From the NCBI GenBank assembly GCA_040365065.1, contig BAABNI010000007.1, positions 1 through 64,000 of the forward strand: a stretch of DNA of 64,000 nucleotides. Direction: 5' to 3'. Both the position numbers and the translations under genes were made by a program. Shown piece after piece: positions 34,495 through 43,916 of the stretch. The stretch is from Pelagadaptatus aseana. GTDB taxonomy: Bacteria > Pseudomonadota > Gammaproteobacteria > Pseudomonadales > Cellvibrionaceae. Numbering within the stretch: position 1 is the first letter of the stretch; every line of letters starts with the position of its first letter. Under the pieces are notes generated by a model. It was not told the DNA's origin and made no database searches. It saw nothing but the letters and a program-made list of their open reading frames with translations.

Positions 34495-37083
34495 TCAAAA
34501 CAAACCAAGTTGCTGATCCACTATGGACTCAAAAGATTTGCCTTCGAAGTGGAGAATGCCATCCACAATGGGGGCAATCTGACGCTCGATAAACTCTTCG
34601 TAATCAAAAGGCGAAACCCGATGTTCCATAGGTTCGGGACCATGGGTGGTCAGAGCGTATTGCACCCAGCCTCCTCGCTGATAGCGTGCCGGCATGCCCT
34701 GAGACTCCAGCCATTCATCGGCTTTGCGAGCGGCCTGTACATGAGGCGGTACGTTTTTCTTATAATCGTCCAGTCGCCTGCGAATGCGCTTGCGATACCA
34801 CAGATCGCGGTCGTGCTCACCCGCCTTAATTGCTTCCACCGTCTCGCGAATAAAAGCTTCAACGGCCTCACCGGCAAACACCTTGCCATAGAGATCGCGT
34901 TGAAACTGGCGCGCCATTGGTGTCCAGTCGGTGCGCACGGCCTCCAATCCTTTAAACACCATCTCGGGTTCACGGCCAGCTTTTTCCACCAGACCGGCGT
35001 AGCGCTTTTTACTGCCGGTATCGGAGCCCCGAATGGTGGGCATAACAAATCGGCTGTAGTGGGTTTCGTATTCGATCTCCAGGCGGCTCTCCAGATGATA
35101 GTGATCCTGAAGATAACTCTGCCAATAGCGATTGAGAGAATCGGCCAGTTGGTGCCCCAACTGATCCACCTCTTGCAGCGAGGCATTCTGCGGCAGTGTT
35201 GCCAGGTGCACAAACACCGAGTCGGTATCGCCATAAATCACGCGATGCCCCTGCTCTTCAATCAGCTCCCTTGAGCGGGTCAGAATCTGATGGCCGCGCA
35301 AGGTAATGGAGCTTGGCAAGCGGTAGTCGAAAAAGCGACAACCGGGAGTGCCCAACACCCCATAAAAAGAATTCATAATAATTTTGATTGCCTGAGACAA
35401 GGCTGCGTTCTGCTGTCGCTTGGCCTGATCACGGGCCATCCACAGCTCGCCAATAATATCCGGCAGCAAGGCCGTTTGTTTCAGGAACACAGCACCGTTA
35501 AATCCGGGAACCAGTAACTCGCGATCGACCTCTTCGGTTTCCTGGCGGTCCCATTGCGCTTCGCGCTTGTGACCAAAGGCCTGCTCATGAAATTGACCGG
35601 TCACCCGAGCCAGAGGATCGATATGAAAGGTGCGCATGATACTGGGGTACAGGGATTTAAAATCCAGCACCAGCACGTGTTGATAAACGCCGGGAATGGA
35701 ATCCATCACATAGCCCCCGGGGCTACCAACGCCCACAGGGTTGTCCACCAGTGCCGGGCCAACAAAACCCGAACGATGCAATCTGGGTAGATAGCGATTA
35801 TCGAATGCCGCGACAGAACCGCCAAAACGATCGAATGTGAGCCCCGTCAGATTAGCCCTCTCAATGGCGAATTCAAACAATCCCAGGCTCTGAAAAATAT
35901 CCCAAACCAGCTGGCAGTCTTCGAGGTTATAGCGTGCCAGCGCCACCTTATCACTGTGGAACTGTTCGGTAATTTTCTCCGCTCGATTATCAACATCGTC
36001 AACCAGCTTGCCACGCTGCAGTACTTCCCCGGCAACATAATCCAGTGAAAAACTTTCAAACTGATAGGTAGCCGACTTTAACGTGTCGATGCCATCGAGA
36101 ACTGGCCGCCCCGGAATCACCAAGGTGTAATGTTCATCGTCGCTTCTGGACTGACGCCAATCCAGCAGCCTGGCGTTACGCCCGAGGCTCAGCCGGACTC
36201 GCCACTGCTCGGCCTTTTTTTGCAGGAAGCGCAAATCAAAATTAATGACATTCCAGCCAATGACAATATCCGGATCCTGCTCGGTAAACCATTGCACAAA
36301 GGTTTCCAGCAGGTTTTTTTCATCCGGACAATAGTGCAAATAGTCCGGCCGGGCATCACCATCGTCGCGATCAGACTGAGGGTCAGCCACCATAAAAACC
36401 CGCCGCATCGGATCGGCATCCGCGGCGTCAGCCAGTGCCGTCCGATGCAGAGTCACGCCAATGCAATACAGGTAATCCCCGGCAAGATCGGTTTCGATGT
36501 CCAGTGACACCACCGTAAAGGCAGGATTGACCGGCGCCGGCTGCCAGCGGGGGTTGATCATTTCCCGATAGCCGTCCCGCTGCCTGATCTCGCCCTTGAG
36601 ACTAACCCCCGCGGTGACAAAGCGCTCCATCAGAAAGCGATCACTGGGGTGGACATCCGCTTCCAACGGTTCCATCCCGGATTTTTTCAGCGCTTCGCGA
36701 GCGCGATACAACACACGCTGCTCGCGGAAGTAGATACCCACCACCCGGCGATTGCGAAAGTCGCGGAGGTTCAGTGGCTTGATCTCCCAGGCGGGTAATA
36801 CCGAGGGGTGACTTGCCGAGACACCCAACACGCGCAACAGGGTATTGTGCGCTTTGTCTTCATCCTCGGCAGCGAGGAAAAAAACCGCAGGCTGATCATC
36901 GACGCGAACCCGAACCGGTCCTTGGGCGGAGGTTAACCAATAATCCAGCGTCAGCTGTTTGAGGCGAAACAGGTTACTGCCCGTAGCGTCATCCCACTGC
37001 CGAGTCAGCAGAAAACCGTCTATCTGTTGCTCAGGGACTTTCTGTTGCTTAGAGACTTTCTGTTGCTCAGAAGCTCGGCTCAT
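34495..37083 (-). CDS. polB: DNA polymerase II (family B)
   Basis: 862 residues against 783 for E. coli Pol II. The exonuclease motifs are SLDIETD and NFDLRFL, and the polymerase motifs DFKSLYPSIMRTFHIDP, a Lys/Asn-rich NSFYG segment and YGDTDSVF. It is a translesion and restart polymerase. The N-terminal extension has repeats (SEQQKV-SKQQKV-PEQQ) encoded by an 18-bp tandem repeat. The gene starts 17 bp after a lipoprotein gene that itself starts 12-17 bp after an ABC transporter gene on the same strand. No LexA box is visible, so SOS control as in E. coli is not evident. Confidence 0.94.
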   Translation of the reverse strand: MSRASEQQKVSKQQKVPEQQIDGFLLTRQWDDATGSNLFRLKQLTLDYWLTSAQGPVRVRVDDQPAVFFLAAEDEDKAHNTLLRVLGVSASHPSVLPAWEIKPLNLRDFRNRRVVGIYFREQRVLYRAREALKKSGMEPLEADVHPSDRFLMERFVTAGVSLKGEIRQRDGYREMINPRWQPAPVNPAFTVVSLDIETDLAGDYLYCIGVTLHRTALADAADADPMRRVFMVADPQSDRDDGDARPDYLHYCPDEKNLLETFVQWFTEQDPDIVIGWNVINFDLRFLQKKAEQWRVRLSLGRNARLLDWRQSRSDDEHYTLVIPGRPVLDGIDTLKSATYQFESFSLDYVAGEVLQRGKLVDDVDNRAEKITEQFHSDKVALARYNLEDCQLVWDIFQSLGLFEFAIERANLTGLTFDRFGGSVAAFDNRYLPRLHRSGFVGPALVDNPVGVGSPGGYVMDSIPGVYQHVLVLDFKSLYPSIMRTFHIDPLARVTGQFHEQAFGHKREAQWDRQETEEVDRELLVPGFNGAVFLKQTALLPDIIGELWMARDQAKRQQNAALSQAIKIIMNSFYGVLGTPGCRFFDYRLPSSITLRGHQILTRSRELIEEQGHRVIYGDTDSVFVHLATLPQNASLQEVDQLGHQLADSLNRYWQSYLQDHYHLESRLEIEYETHYSRFVMPTIRGSDTGSKKRYAGLVEKAGREPEMVFKGLEAVRTDWTPMARQFQRDLYGKVFAGEAVEAFIRETVEAIKAGEHDRDLWYRKRIRRRLDDYKKNVPPHVQAARKADEWLESQGMPARYQRGGWVQYALTTHGPEPMEHRVSPFDYEEFIERQIAPIVDGILHFEGKSFESIVDQQLGLF
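37024..37077. repeat. 18-bp tandem repeat in the polB 5' end
   Basis: CTGTTGCTCAGGGACTTT, CTGTTGCTTAGAGACTTT and a third degenerate unit CTGTTGCTCAGAAGCTCG in plus orientation encode the repeated Q-Q-K-V motif near the Pol II N-terminus. Confidence 0.75.
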
Positions 37084-37100
37084 GATTCAAACAACAGTAC

Positions 37101-37415
37101 TCAGGGACAACGGTAAATGATGAATTGTTGCTGCCCGTCGGTCGCCTCCTGTTCGGGCACCAATGCATTGCCGCCCATGGCGGCCGCTTCGTTGCGGGCC
37201 AGAGCCACCAATTCGTTGCGAACGGTTTGCTGATCGCGCTCATACAGCCACAGCTTGTCCTTGGTTTGCGTGCTGGTGGTCCCCAGACGCTGGCAGGATT
37301 CAGCCTGAAAACGATCCAGCATAACCACCTGTTCGGAACCGGGCTTGCTATCAACCCAGGCGCAGGCGCTGACAAGGGCTGTCAGGCCAAGGGTATAAAT
37401 CGTTTTAATCGACAT
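37101..37415 (-). CDS. DUF4156-like lipoprotein
   Basis: 104 residues. Lipoprotein signal peptide with lipobox LVSAC (Cys about 18), then VVMLDRFQAESCQRLGTT, and a Gly/Ala region AAAMGGNALVPEQEA typical of DUF4156. CTGGAG precedes ATG 37415, so the longer open frame is not used. It lies between an ABC transporter gene and polB, close enough to be co-transcribed. Confidence 0.82.
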   Translation of the reverse strand: MSIKTIYTLGLTALVSACAWVDSKPGSEQVVMLDRFQAESCQRLGTTSTQTKDKLWLYERDQQTVRNELVALARNEAAAMGGNALVPEQEATDGQQQFIIYRCP

Positions 37416-37431
37416 GGTGTTTAACTCCAGA

Positions 37432-39219
37432 TTAGTCACTTTCAATTTTGTCCTGTTGCTGCAGATTCCACATATTGGCGTAGTAGCCGCCAAGAGCCAG
37501 CAGCTGGTCGTGATTGCCCTGCTCGACAACCTCGCCTTGATGCACCACCACAATGCTGTCGGCGTCGACGATGGTGGATAGACGATGGGCAATCACCACC
37601 GCGGTATGCTCCTGTGAAATTTCCTGAATGGCTTTGAGTATCAACTTCTCGGAGCGGCTATCCAGCGATGAGGTTGCCTCGTCAAAGGCAATAATGGGTG
37701 GCCGCTTGAGGATACAGCGTGCAATGGAAACCCTCTGCTTTTCACCGCCGGATAATTTCAGACCCCGCTCGCCCACCAAAGTTTGTTCACGGTTGGGCAG
37801 GCGCTGAATAAAATCATCCAGATGGGCCAGACGAATGGCCTGCCACACCTCATCATCAGTGGCCTCCACCCGTCCGTAGCGGATGTTTTCAAAGATTGAA
37901 CAATTGAACAGCACAGTATCCTGAGGCACGACCCCTATTTGTGAGCGCAGTGACTGCTGGGTGACATCACGAATATCCTGACCATCGATCAACACCTGAC
38001 CGTTATCGGTGTCGTAAAATCGCAGCAGCAATTTAAGCAACGTGGATTTGCCCGAACCGCTGCTGCCGACAATCGCCACCTTGTTGCGAGCAGGGATGCT
38101 GAAGCTGACCTTGTTCAGGATCTGGCGTTCTGGCTGGTAGCCAAAATTTATCTGGCGAAATTCGATCGCTCCCTGATCCACCTTCAATTCACGGGCCTCG
38201 GGCTTGTCGGACACCTTGGCCTCCTGCTTCAGCAGGCCAAACATATTTTCGATATTGGCCATGGAGCCTTTCATTTCCCGGTAGACAAAACCCAGAAAGT
38301 TGAGCGGCATAAAAATCTGCATCATAAAGGCATTGATCAGGACAAAATCACCCAGCGTCATTTCTCCCCGGGTCACATCATGGGCTGCCAGAATCATCGC
38401 CGCTGTCAGGGACGCTGCAATCACAAACGCCTGACCACCATTGAGAGCAAACAGTGACAGACGATTCTGACGTCGGGCCTTCTCCCACTGCGCCAGATCC
38501 TGATCGTAGTGGCGGGCTTCGTATTCCTCGTTGGTGAAATAGCGCACCGTTTCATAATTGAGCAAGCTGTCGATGGCCCGGGTACTCGATTGGGATTCAG
38601 CCTGATTGGCAGCCCGGACAAAGCGCGTGCGCCACTCTGTGGCAACAAACGAATAACTGGCGTAACAGACCACGGCCACCAGCACGATAACGCCATACCA
38701 GAAGCTGTAATTCCACCACAGCAAGCCCACCACCATGCAAATTTCCAGGAGTGTCGGGACAATGTTGAACACCATAAAGCGCAACAGGAAACTGATGCCG
38801 TTGGTGCCCCGCTCAATGTCCCGTGAAAGCCCGCCGGTTTTTCGATTGAGATGAAAATCGATATCCAGAGCATGCAAATGCTTGAATACTTTCAAACCAA
38901 TCCGGCGCATGGCGCGCTCGGTCACCCGACCAAACAGCGTGTCTCGCAACTCGCCAAACATCACATTGGCAAAACGCACCGCGCCATAGGCCAGCAACAA
39001 TCCGAGAGGCAGGGCCAACATCGGCCCCACATCGGCGTCAAGATCATCAACAATGTGCTTAAGAATAAAAGGCATACCGACACTGGCCAGCTTGGCCATA
39101 ATCAGGCACAACAGCGCCAGTCCAATCCGGGTTTTAAATTCCAGCAAATAGGGCCAGAGTTGTTTCAGGGTTGACCAGTTGACGTCACCAATGGCGACAT
39201 CTGTTCTCATACTGCGCAT
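37432..39219 (-). CDS. Atm1-type ABC transporter, fused permease/ATPase
   Basis: 595 residues. Six membrane segments (about 30-330) followed by an ATPase: Walker A GSSGSGKST, signature LSGGEKQRVS, Walker B IIAFDEATSSLDSRS. The combination NRKTGGLSRDIERGTNGISFLLRFMVF matches Atm1/HMT1 exporters of glutathione-linked or metal compounds. I chose ATG 39219; a GTG at 39255 has no ribosome-binding site. It heads an operon that ends with polB. Confidence 0.9.
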   Translation of the reverse strand: MRSMRTDVAIGDVNWSTLKQLWPYLLEFKTRIGLALLCLIMAKLASVGMPFILKHIVDDLDADVGPMLALPLGLLLAYGAVRFANVMFGELRDTLFGRVTERAMRRIGLKVFKHLHALDIDFHLNRKTGGLSRDIERGTNGISFLLRFMVFNIVPTLLEICMVVGLLWWNYSFWYGVIVLVAVVCYASYSFVATEWRTRFVRAANQAESQSSTRAIDSLLNYETVRYFTNEEYEARHYDQDLAQWEKARRQNRLSLFALNGGQAFVIAASLTAAMILAAHDVTRGEMTLGDFVLINAFMMQIFMPLNFLGFVYREMKGSMANIENMFGLLKQEAKVSDKPEARELKVDQGAIEFRQINFGYQPERQILNKVSFSIPARNKVAIVGSSGSGKSTLLKLLLRFYDTDNGQVLIDGQDIRDVTQQSLRSQIGVVPQDTVLFNCSIFENIRYGRVEATDDEVWQAIRLAHLDDFIQRLPNREQTLVGERGLKLSGGEKQRVSIARCILKRPPIIAFDEATSSLDSRSEKLILKAIQEISQEHTAVVIAHRLSTIVDADSIVVVHQGEVVEQGNHDQLLALGGYYANMWNLQQQDKIESD

Positions 39220-39438
39220 ATAGGAGAAGCCACATTCAAAAATCGGGGGGTACACCCAAAAAGGAGGGCGATTCAGGGTGATAAAACCACAGTGCTTAAG
39301 AATACCGAAAAACGACCGACAATTTCATGGTATGGGGCCAGTTTTTTTGTACTAAGTTGTTAAGGCTGGCCACCACCGATTCAAGGCGTAAGCCACCCAC
39401 AGCCAAACCACCATTGAGAGCCAATTGAGAGCCGACTA

Positions 39439-39852
39439 ATGACCATCACACCCCGCCAGATTCAGCTGATACAGGAAAGCTTCAAACAGGTTGAACCCAT
39501 CGCCGATCAGGCCGCAGAAATTTTCTACAACAAGTTGTTTGAATACGATCCGGCCCTGCGTCCCCTGTTCAAATCCGACCTCAAGGATCAGGGACGTAAA
39601 CTGATGACCACGTTAAAAGTTGCTGTTAATGGTCTAAATGATCTGGATAAACTGGTGGTGGTTCTGCAACAATTGGCGGAACGCCATGTCGGCTATGGGG
39701 TCAAACCGGAAGATTACACTCCAGTGGGCAACGCTCTGCTGTTTACACTTAAAACCGGGTTGGGGCCGTCCTGGAATCCGGAATTGCGTCAAGCCTGGGT
39801 GGATGTATTCCGGCTGATGGCAACCGTGATGAAAAAACACGCCTATCAATAA
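39439..39852 (+). CDS. Single-domain globin
   Basis: 137 residues. Globin fold: QIQLIQESFKQVEPIADQAAEIFYNKLFE, then the proximal His in AERHVGYGVKPEDY and a final WVDVFRLMATVMKKHA helix. It resembles Vitreoscilla-type and flavohemoglobin heme domains without the reductase. Possible roles are NO detoxification or oxygen supply. ATG 39439. Confidence 0.9.
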   Translation: MTITPRQIQLIQESFKQVEPIADQAAEIFYNKLFEYDPALRPLFKSDLKDQGRKLMTTLKVAVNGLNDLDKLVVVLQQLAERHVGYGVKPEDYTPVGNALLFTLKTGLGPSWNPELRQAWVDVFRLMATVMKKHAYQ

Positions 39853-39894
39853 CTTAGAATTCTAAAACCACAAGTAAGGAAACAGACCAAACTC

Positions 39895-40314
39895 ATGAAA
39901 TTACGCTACCTATCCCGTGCATTGCTGCCGTTCATGCTGGCCGCCACCCTTCCCGTTTCGGCTCTGGCCGCCGAGCCTCTGAAAACTCAAACCATCAAAC
40001 CCACAGCGGGTCATCAGGGCATTTCCGGTGTCAAGGTGGTGTCCGTCACGCCAGAAAATGACCAATGGGTAAAAGTTGAACTCAGCCTGCCAGAAGATTC
40101 AGAAAATGAAGCGGTGATTGAAGAAATCATCGTAGTCGGTCACCCCGATAGCGCCGAAGTCAAACAGGTCAAACCCTATGAAGTGATTAACGATCCGGAG
40201 TCCGGCCGCAGCGGCATTGTGATCTATATGGACAAAATGCAGGACTTTGCCCTGACCATTAACTACTCCGAACCCCAACCAGACGTAGTGCCTGATCGCA
40301 ATACCGAGCGATAA
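39895..40314 (+). CDS. Periplasmic protein of unknown function
   Basis: 139 residues. Signal peptide MKLRYLSRALLPFMLAATL with cleavage near ALAAE. The mature part is beta-rich and acidic (VKVVSVTPENDQWVKVELSLP). AAGGAAAC precedes ATG 39895. It starts 42 bp after the globin gene and may be in its operon. Confidence 0.78.
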   Translation: MKLRYLSRALLPFMLAATLPVSALAAEPLKTQTIKPTAGHQGISGVKVVSVTPENDQWVKVELSLPEDSENEAVIEEIIVVGHPDSAEVKQVKPYEVINDPESGRSGIVIYMDKMQDFALTINYSEPQPDVVPDRNTER

Positions 40315-40328
40315 CAGACGTGAACTGT

Positions 40329-40351
40329 AACCGGCTGGACCTCAGCCGGTT
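40329..40351 (+). terminator. Hairpin after the periplasmic protein gene
   Basis: AACCGGCTG-GACCT-CAGCCGGTT, a 9-bp stem with a 5-nt loop, 15 bp past the stop. There is no T-run. Confidence 0.4.
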
Positions 40352-40480
40352 GCTTCCCTGCCAAAACCCCGTTCATCGTTTGACAACCAAACATTCATTT
40401 ATTGGTAGCGAAGACCAGCCAGGGATTGGCTAAACTGGCCGCCTGATCCTATCTCTTTTACATTGCAGGCCCGATAATCC

Positions 40481-41422
40481 ATGGTATTGAAATCTCCTCG
40501 CTCCGCCATTGCCCTGTTGCTGTTTGTCTCGTTTGTCTGGGGCGCTGAATTTGCGCTGGTGGACCTCGCCATTGAGAAGGTGCCCACCCACGCCTTTAAT
40601 GCCTTGCGTTTTGCTCTGGCGGGGCTGTGCCTGCTACCGCTGTTAAAACTCGAAGCGCCTCAACCGCAACACACAAAAAGAACCACTATTACCGGCCTGC
40701 TACTGGGTTTTTTACTGTTTGTCGGCTTTGCCACCCAAACCGAAGGTCTGCACTACACCAGTGTCTCCAATGCCGGTTTTATCACCGGGCTCAATGTCCC
40801 CTTTGTGCCCCTGCTGGGCTTTTTGCTGTTTCGCAGCCACGTATCCCTGAGTGCCTGGGGCGGTGTTGTAGCCGCTACCGTGGGTCTCTACTTTTTGACC
40901 ATTGGCGATAAATTAAGCTTTAACTATGGCGATGTTCTGGTGCTCATCTGCGCCGTCGCCTTTGCGGCCCATATTGTTATGACCGGCCACTTCGCTGGAG
41001 CGCTTCCGGCCATCCGTCTCAGTGTGATACAGATGTTCGCCGTCGCTGGTTACAGTGCTCTGGCCTCAGTCAGTCTGGAGCTGAACCATGATTTCTATCA
41101 GGCCCCACTGGCCACTCTGTCAGACCCATGGGTGCTGTCGGCCATTTTAACGGCCGCCATTCTGGGCAGTGCGCTGGCATATTGGGCACAGACCGCTTCA
41201 CAAAAGATCCTGCAACCCCATCAGGTGGCGTTGATTTTCGCTACGGAACCCCTGTTTGCTCACGGTACTGCCGCCATCTTCCTCGGTGAGACTCTGGGAA
41301 TGCAAGGTTGGCTCGGAGCCGGTTTGATTGTGGCAGGAATGCTGATTTCAGAATTGGGGGACAAAAAGCACCCAGCCGAAATCCACGCCATTGACCACAG
41401 CGCAGCCCCCAGAGATTATTGA
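40481..41422 (+). CDS. EamA-family (DMT) transporter
   Basis: 313 residues with ten membrane segments in two EamA repeats. PTHAFNALRFALAGLCLLP and YTSVSNAGFITGLNVPFVPLL are typical of the family. Substrate unknown. ATG 40481, preceded by a TAAACTGGCCGCC promoter-like motif at 40431-40443. It is followed by a hairpin at 41429-41460. Confidence 0.9.
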   Translation: MVLKSPRSAIALLLFVSFVWGAEFALVDLAIEKVPTHAFNALRFALAGLCLLPLLKLEAPQPQHTKRTTITGLLLGFLLFVGFATQTEGLHYTSVSNAGFITGLNVPFVPLLGFLLFRSHVSLSAWGGVVAATVGLYFLTIGDKLSFNYGDVLVLICAVAFAAHIVMTGHFAGALPAIRLSVIQMFAVAGYSALASVSLELNHDFYQAPLATLSDPWVLSAILTAAILGSALAYWAQTASQKILQPHQVALIFATEPLFAHGTAAIFLGETLGMQGWLGAGLIVAGMLISELGDKKHPAEIHAIDHSAAPRDY

Positions 41423-41428
41423 TTTCGA

Positions 41429-41460
41429 AAGCGGCAGCTTGAACGGCTATACTGCCGCTT
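41429..41460. other. Hairpin with promoter-like loop
   Basis: AAGCGGCAG / CTGCCGCTT, a 9-bp stem with a 14-nt loop that contains CTATACT. It may end the EamA gene and also carry the -10 of the next gene. Confidence 0.35.
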
Positions 41461-41494
41461 ACAACTTATCCCGGCATCACTAAGGTAAGCCTGC

Positions 41495-41977
41495 GTGGCA
41501 AACAAAAAAACAAACAAGCCCAACACATCCCGCAAGAGAAAGCGTGACAATCCGATCTTTGTTATCTGCATGATGATTGCCGCTGTGATTTCAGCGGTGG
41601 TGGTCACTGTGACCGTGGTATCCGATCAACAGGCCAAGCCTGCCACCTCCGGCCACAGCGAATTATCCAGAGTTACCGATCCGGAATACGCCTTTACTCA
41701 GGCTGAGACCCAGTGTCTGGCTTCAGCCAGACGTTCATTTGAGCACCCCAACGCACTCTATATCGATGGCCGCTCAACCCAGGATCTGGGCGAAGGACAG
41801 TTTCGGGTGTTTTTGCGAGTAGATCCCTCGGTTTCAATGGGATCCGAATCCATCCTGGTCTGTGAAGCCGGGATTGATGATGGCTATATGCGAGTTACAG
41901 GCATGAAAGAGCAGAAACCCGGCGAGGCCCAGAATATCGGCATTAAAAAATTGCTGGAGGCCTTCAAAACCAACTGA
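41495..41977 (+). CDS. Membrane-anchored protein of unknown function
   Basis: 160 residues. A Lys/Arg-rich N-terminus (about 1-18), one membrane segment at about 21-43, and a soluble part with ETQCLASARRSFEHPNALYIDGRS. The start is GTG 41495 with AAGGTAAG upstream. Its stop abuts the stop of the convergent acetyltransferase gene. I do not recognise the family. Confidence 0.75.
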   Translation: MANKKTNKPNTSRKRKRDNPIFVICMMIAAVISAVVVTVTVVSDQQAKPATSGHSELSRVTDPEYAFTQAETQCLASARRSFEHPNALYIDGRSTQDLGEGQFRVFLRVDPSVSMGSESILVCEAGIDDGYMRVTGMKEQKPGEAQNIGIKKLLEAFKTN

Positions 41978-42262
41978 TCAGGACTGTCTGTCGGCCTGAT
42001 ACTGTTCAACAAACCAGCAACAGGTGCTGTGCTGCAGCCCGGATTGACTGGCCCAGTTCAGGCCAGCCTCTACCAACCGTTCTGCCAGGCCCTGACCGCG
42101 CATGCGCAAAGGCACATAGGTGCGAATAAAATTAATCGATTTCTGATCAAGCCACTCGTAGGTCAGCTCCGCCTCTCCGGTCGGGCCCGCAATCACAAAT
42201 CGATTGTTCTGCTGCTCGTGAATCACTTCAGCCTCGCTAATCACTTGAGCCACGCTAATCAC
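41978..42262 (-). CDS. YjdJ-type N-acetyltransferase
   Basis: 94 residues. ELTYEWLDQKSINFIRTYVPLRMRGQGLAERLVEAGLNWA matches the short GNAT (PF14542-like) form with the R-G-x-G-x-A acetyl-CoA loop. The start is GTG 42262, which overlaps the end of the VOC gene by 8 bp, so they are coupled. The substrate is unknown. Confidence 0.82.
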   Translation of the reverse strand: MISVAQVISEAEVIHEQQNNRFVIAGPTGEAELTYEWLDQKSINFIRTYVPLRMRGQGLAERLVEAGLNWASQSGLQHSTCCWFVEQYQADRQS

Positions 42263-43073
42263 CTGTACTCATAACCTGTGGCTCAATCAGCAAGGTGGGC
42301 ACACCCAGATCACAGCTTTTCACAGTTGCCACCCGGGTTCCGGGCTTGCGCCCCTCACGACTTTCAGACATGGCGACACCCGCCTCATCAAGTCGCTTCA
42401 GACAGCCATCAAGCAATCCGGTCTGATAGGCAATGCCCCAGAAAAAATCCGGTCGACTCATGCTTTCATTGGGCACAATCACCTCGAGGGTCAACTTGCC
42501 GGTACGGAAAAACAGCATCCGACCGCCCCACTCCGGTACGGTTTTATCCAGCGCCAGGCGTAAACCCATGCCCGTTTCGCCAAAGCGTTCAATACAGGCA
42601 TCACCATCGCGACTGTAGAGCACCAGATGATCCACCCGGGCAATATCACCGGTTTTCAGGGCAGCGTCATCGTGGCCCTCACCTGCCACCAGAGACACTT
42701 CAAAAGCTTCATGTTCTGTGGGCACACACAGCAATCGATCTTCAACGCACGAACTGTTGCTGTCGCTGTAGTGACACTGGGTCGCAATCATATCTTCCGC
42801 TTTGTTCACGGTCGATAAATCGTCTACCGCCAACACCACGCCGGAGATGCCTTGGCCAGCATTTTCTCTGGAGCTGTCGTAGAGTTCAATGCGGGTGTTT
42901 TCCAGATAAAACCAGGCAACGGCACCGTAATCCAATAACCGGCCGGAATCCTCGAGCCAGCGGTACTGACCACTCCAGTAAGGCGCAACGCCTAACAAGC
43001 GGGTGTAATCGTTGATCGCCTGAAACAGATCTTCACAACAGATGCGGATGCGGGCAAAGCCGGTTACTGTCAT
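42255..43073 (-). CDS. VOC (glyoxalase/dioxygenase-fold) protein
   Basis: 272 residues with two VOC-type beta-alpha-beta-beta-beta repeats: FARIRICCEDLFQAINDYTRLLG in the first and ARVDHLVLYSRDGDACIERFGE in the second. Metal-ligand His are visible (VDHLV). Enzyme type cannot be told. It is followed directly by an N-acetyltransferase gene. Confidence 0.8.
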   Translation of the reverse strand: MTVTGFARIRICCEDLFQAINDYTRLLGVAPYWSGQYRWLEDSGRLLDYGAVAWFYLENTRIELYDSSRENAGQGISGVVLAVDDLSTVNKAEDMIATQCHYSDSNSSCVEDRLLCVPTEHEAFEVSLVAGEGHDDAALKTGDIARVDHLVLYSRDGDACIERFGETGMGLRLALDKTVPEWGGRMLFFRTGKLTLEVIVPNESMSRPDFFWGIAYQTGLLDGCLKRLDEAGVAMSESREGRKPGTRVATVKSCDLGVPTLLIEPQVMSTGD

Positions 43074-43104
43074 TGCTGAATTCCTTTTTTATACTGCCAT
43101 TGTT

Positions 43105-43899
43105 CTATTCTGAGCCGCGGCTCAATACATGGATGTAGCGCCCCAGTGACCGCCAGGGTTCTTCACGCGAAAGAGCCAACTCCAGCGCCAATTGCTGTTC
43201 GGGCTCACTGACTAGGACCTCTGGATCCAGAATATAATCGTGAAAGCAGCGGATACCACTGCGACACAAAACTGTCTGATGGCGATCCAGCAGCCACTGC
43301 AATACCCGTTCAGGTTCACGGGGATATGTGGGTGTCAGACTGCCGCGATAACCCCGAAAATCATTATCGAGAACTTTCTGGAAATTACCGCGCAGCAGGT
43401 TTTTCAGCAAGGTGCCATTCACATTGTAAAAGGTCAGGGACAAAATCCCGTCCGGCGACATCATACTGACCAGCGCATCCAGCAACACTTTGGGATCGGA
43501 TACCCACTCCAATACCGCATGACACAGAACCAGATCGTAGCCGGCTGAATTTTCGCACGCCAGTGACTGAATCGAACCGAGGTGAAAATTGATTTGATCC
43601 TCAAGCCCCAGCTCGCAGGCGTTGTCTCTGGCCAGCGCCAACATATTTTCTGAAATATCGCACAGGGTCAGATAATGGCCCTGTTGTGCCAGCGACAAAG
43701 AAAACTGCCCCTGGCCACCACCGGCATCGAGAATTCTCAAAGGTTTGAAGTCCAGGTGTTCCGGATACAGTCCCGGCATAAATTCACTCAGATCCCGGGT
43801 CAAAACCTCTAGACGCACTTCGCCTTTCAAACCATCATAGACATTGCGTTTAAAGCGGTGAGCCAGGTCATCAAAATTGCGATCAGCAGGCCAGCTCAT
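43105..43899 (-). CDS. cmoM: tRNA carboxymethyl-uridine methyltransferase CmoM
   Basis: 264 residues from ATG 43899; ATG 43908 is also possible. Aligns with E. coli CmoM: RNFDDLAHRFKRNVYD, the SAM loop LDAGGGQGQFSLSLA, LCHAVLEWVSDP, SLTFYNVNG, GIRCFHDY and the end LGRYIHVLSR. It makes the methyl ester of cmo5U34 in tRNA. It is divergent from the YhbQ-like gene, with start codons only about 10-18 bp apart. Confidence 0.92.
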   Translation of the reverse strand: MSWPADRNFDDLAHRFKRNVYDGLKGEVRLEVLTRDLSEFMPGLYPEHLDFKPLRILDAGGGQGQFSLSLAQQGHYLTLCDISENMLALARDNACELGLEDQINFHLGSIQSLACENSAGYDLVLCHAVLEWVSDPKVLLDALVSMMSPDGILSLTFYNVNGTLLKNLLRGNFQKVLDNDFRGYRGSLTPTYPREPERVLQWLLDRHQTVLCRSGIRCFHDYILDPEVLVSEPEQQLALELALSREEPWRSLGRYIHVLSRGSE

Positions 43900-43916
43900 A
43901 GAGGACATCCAAACCA

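Noticed and set aside
37084..37430. LexA box upstream of polB
   Set aside because: No CTGT-N8-ACAG match was found in the short gaps of this operon.
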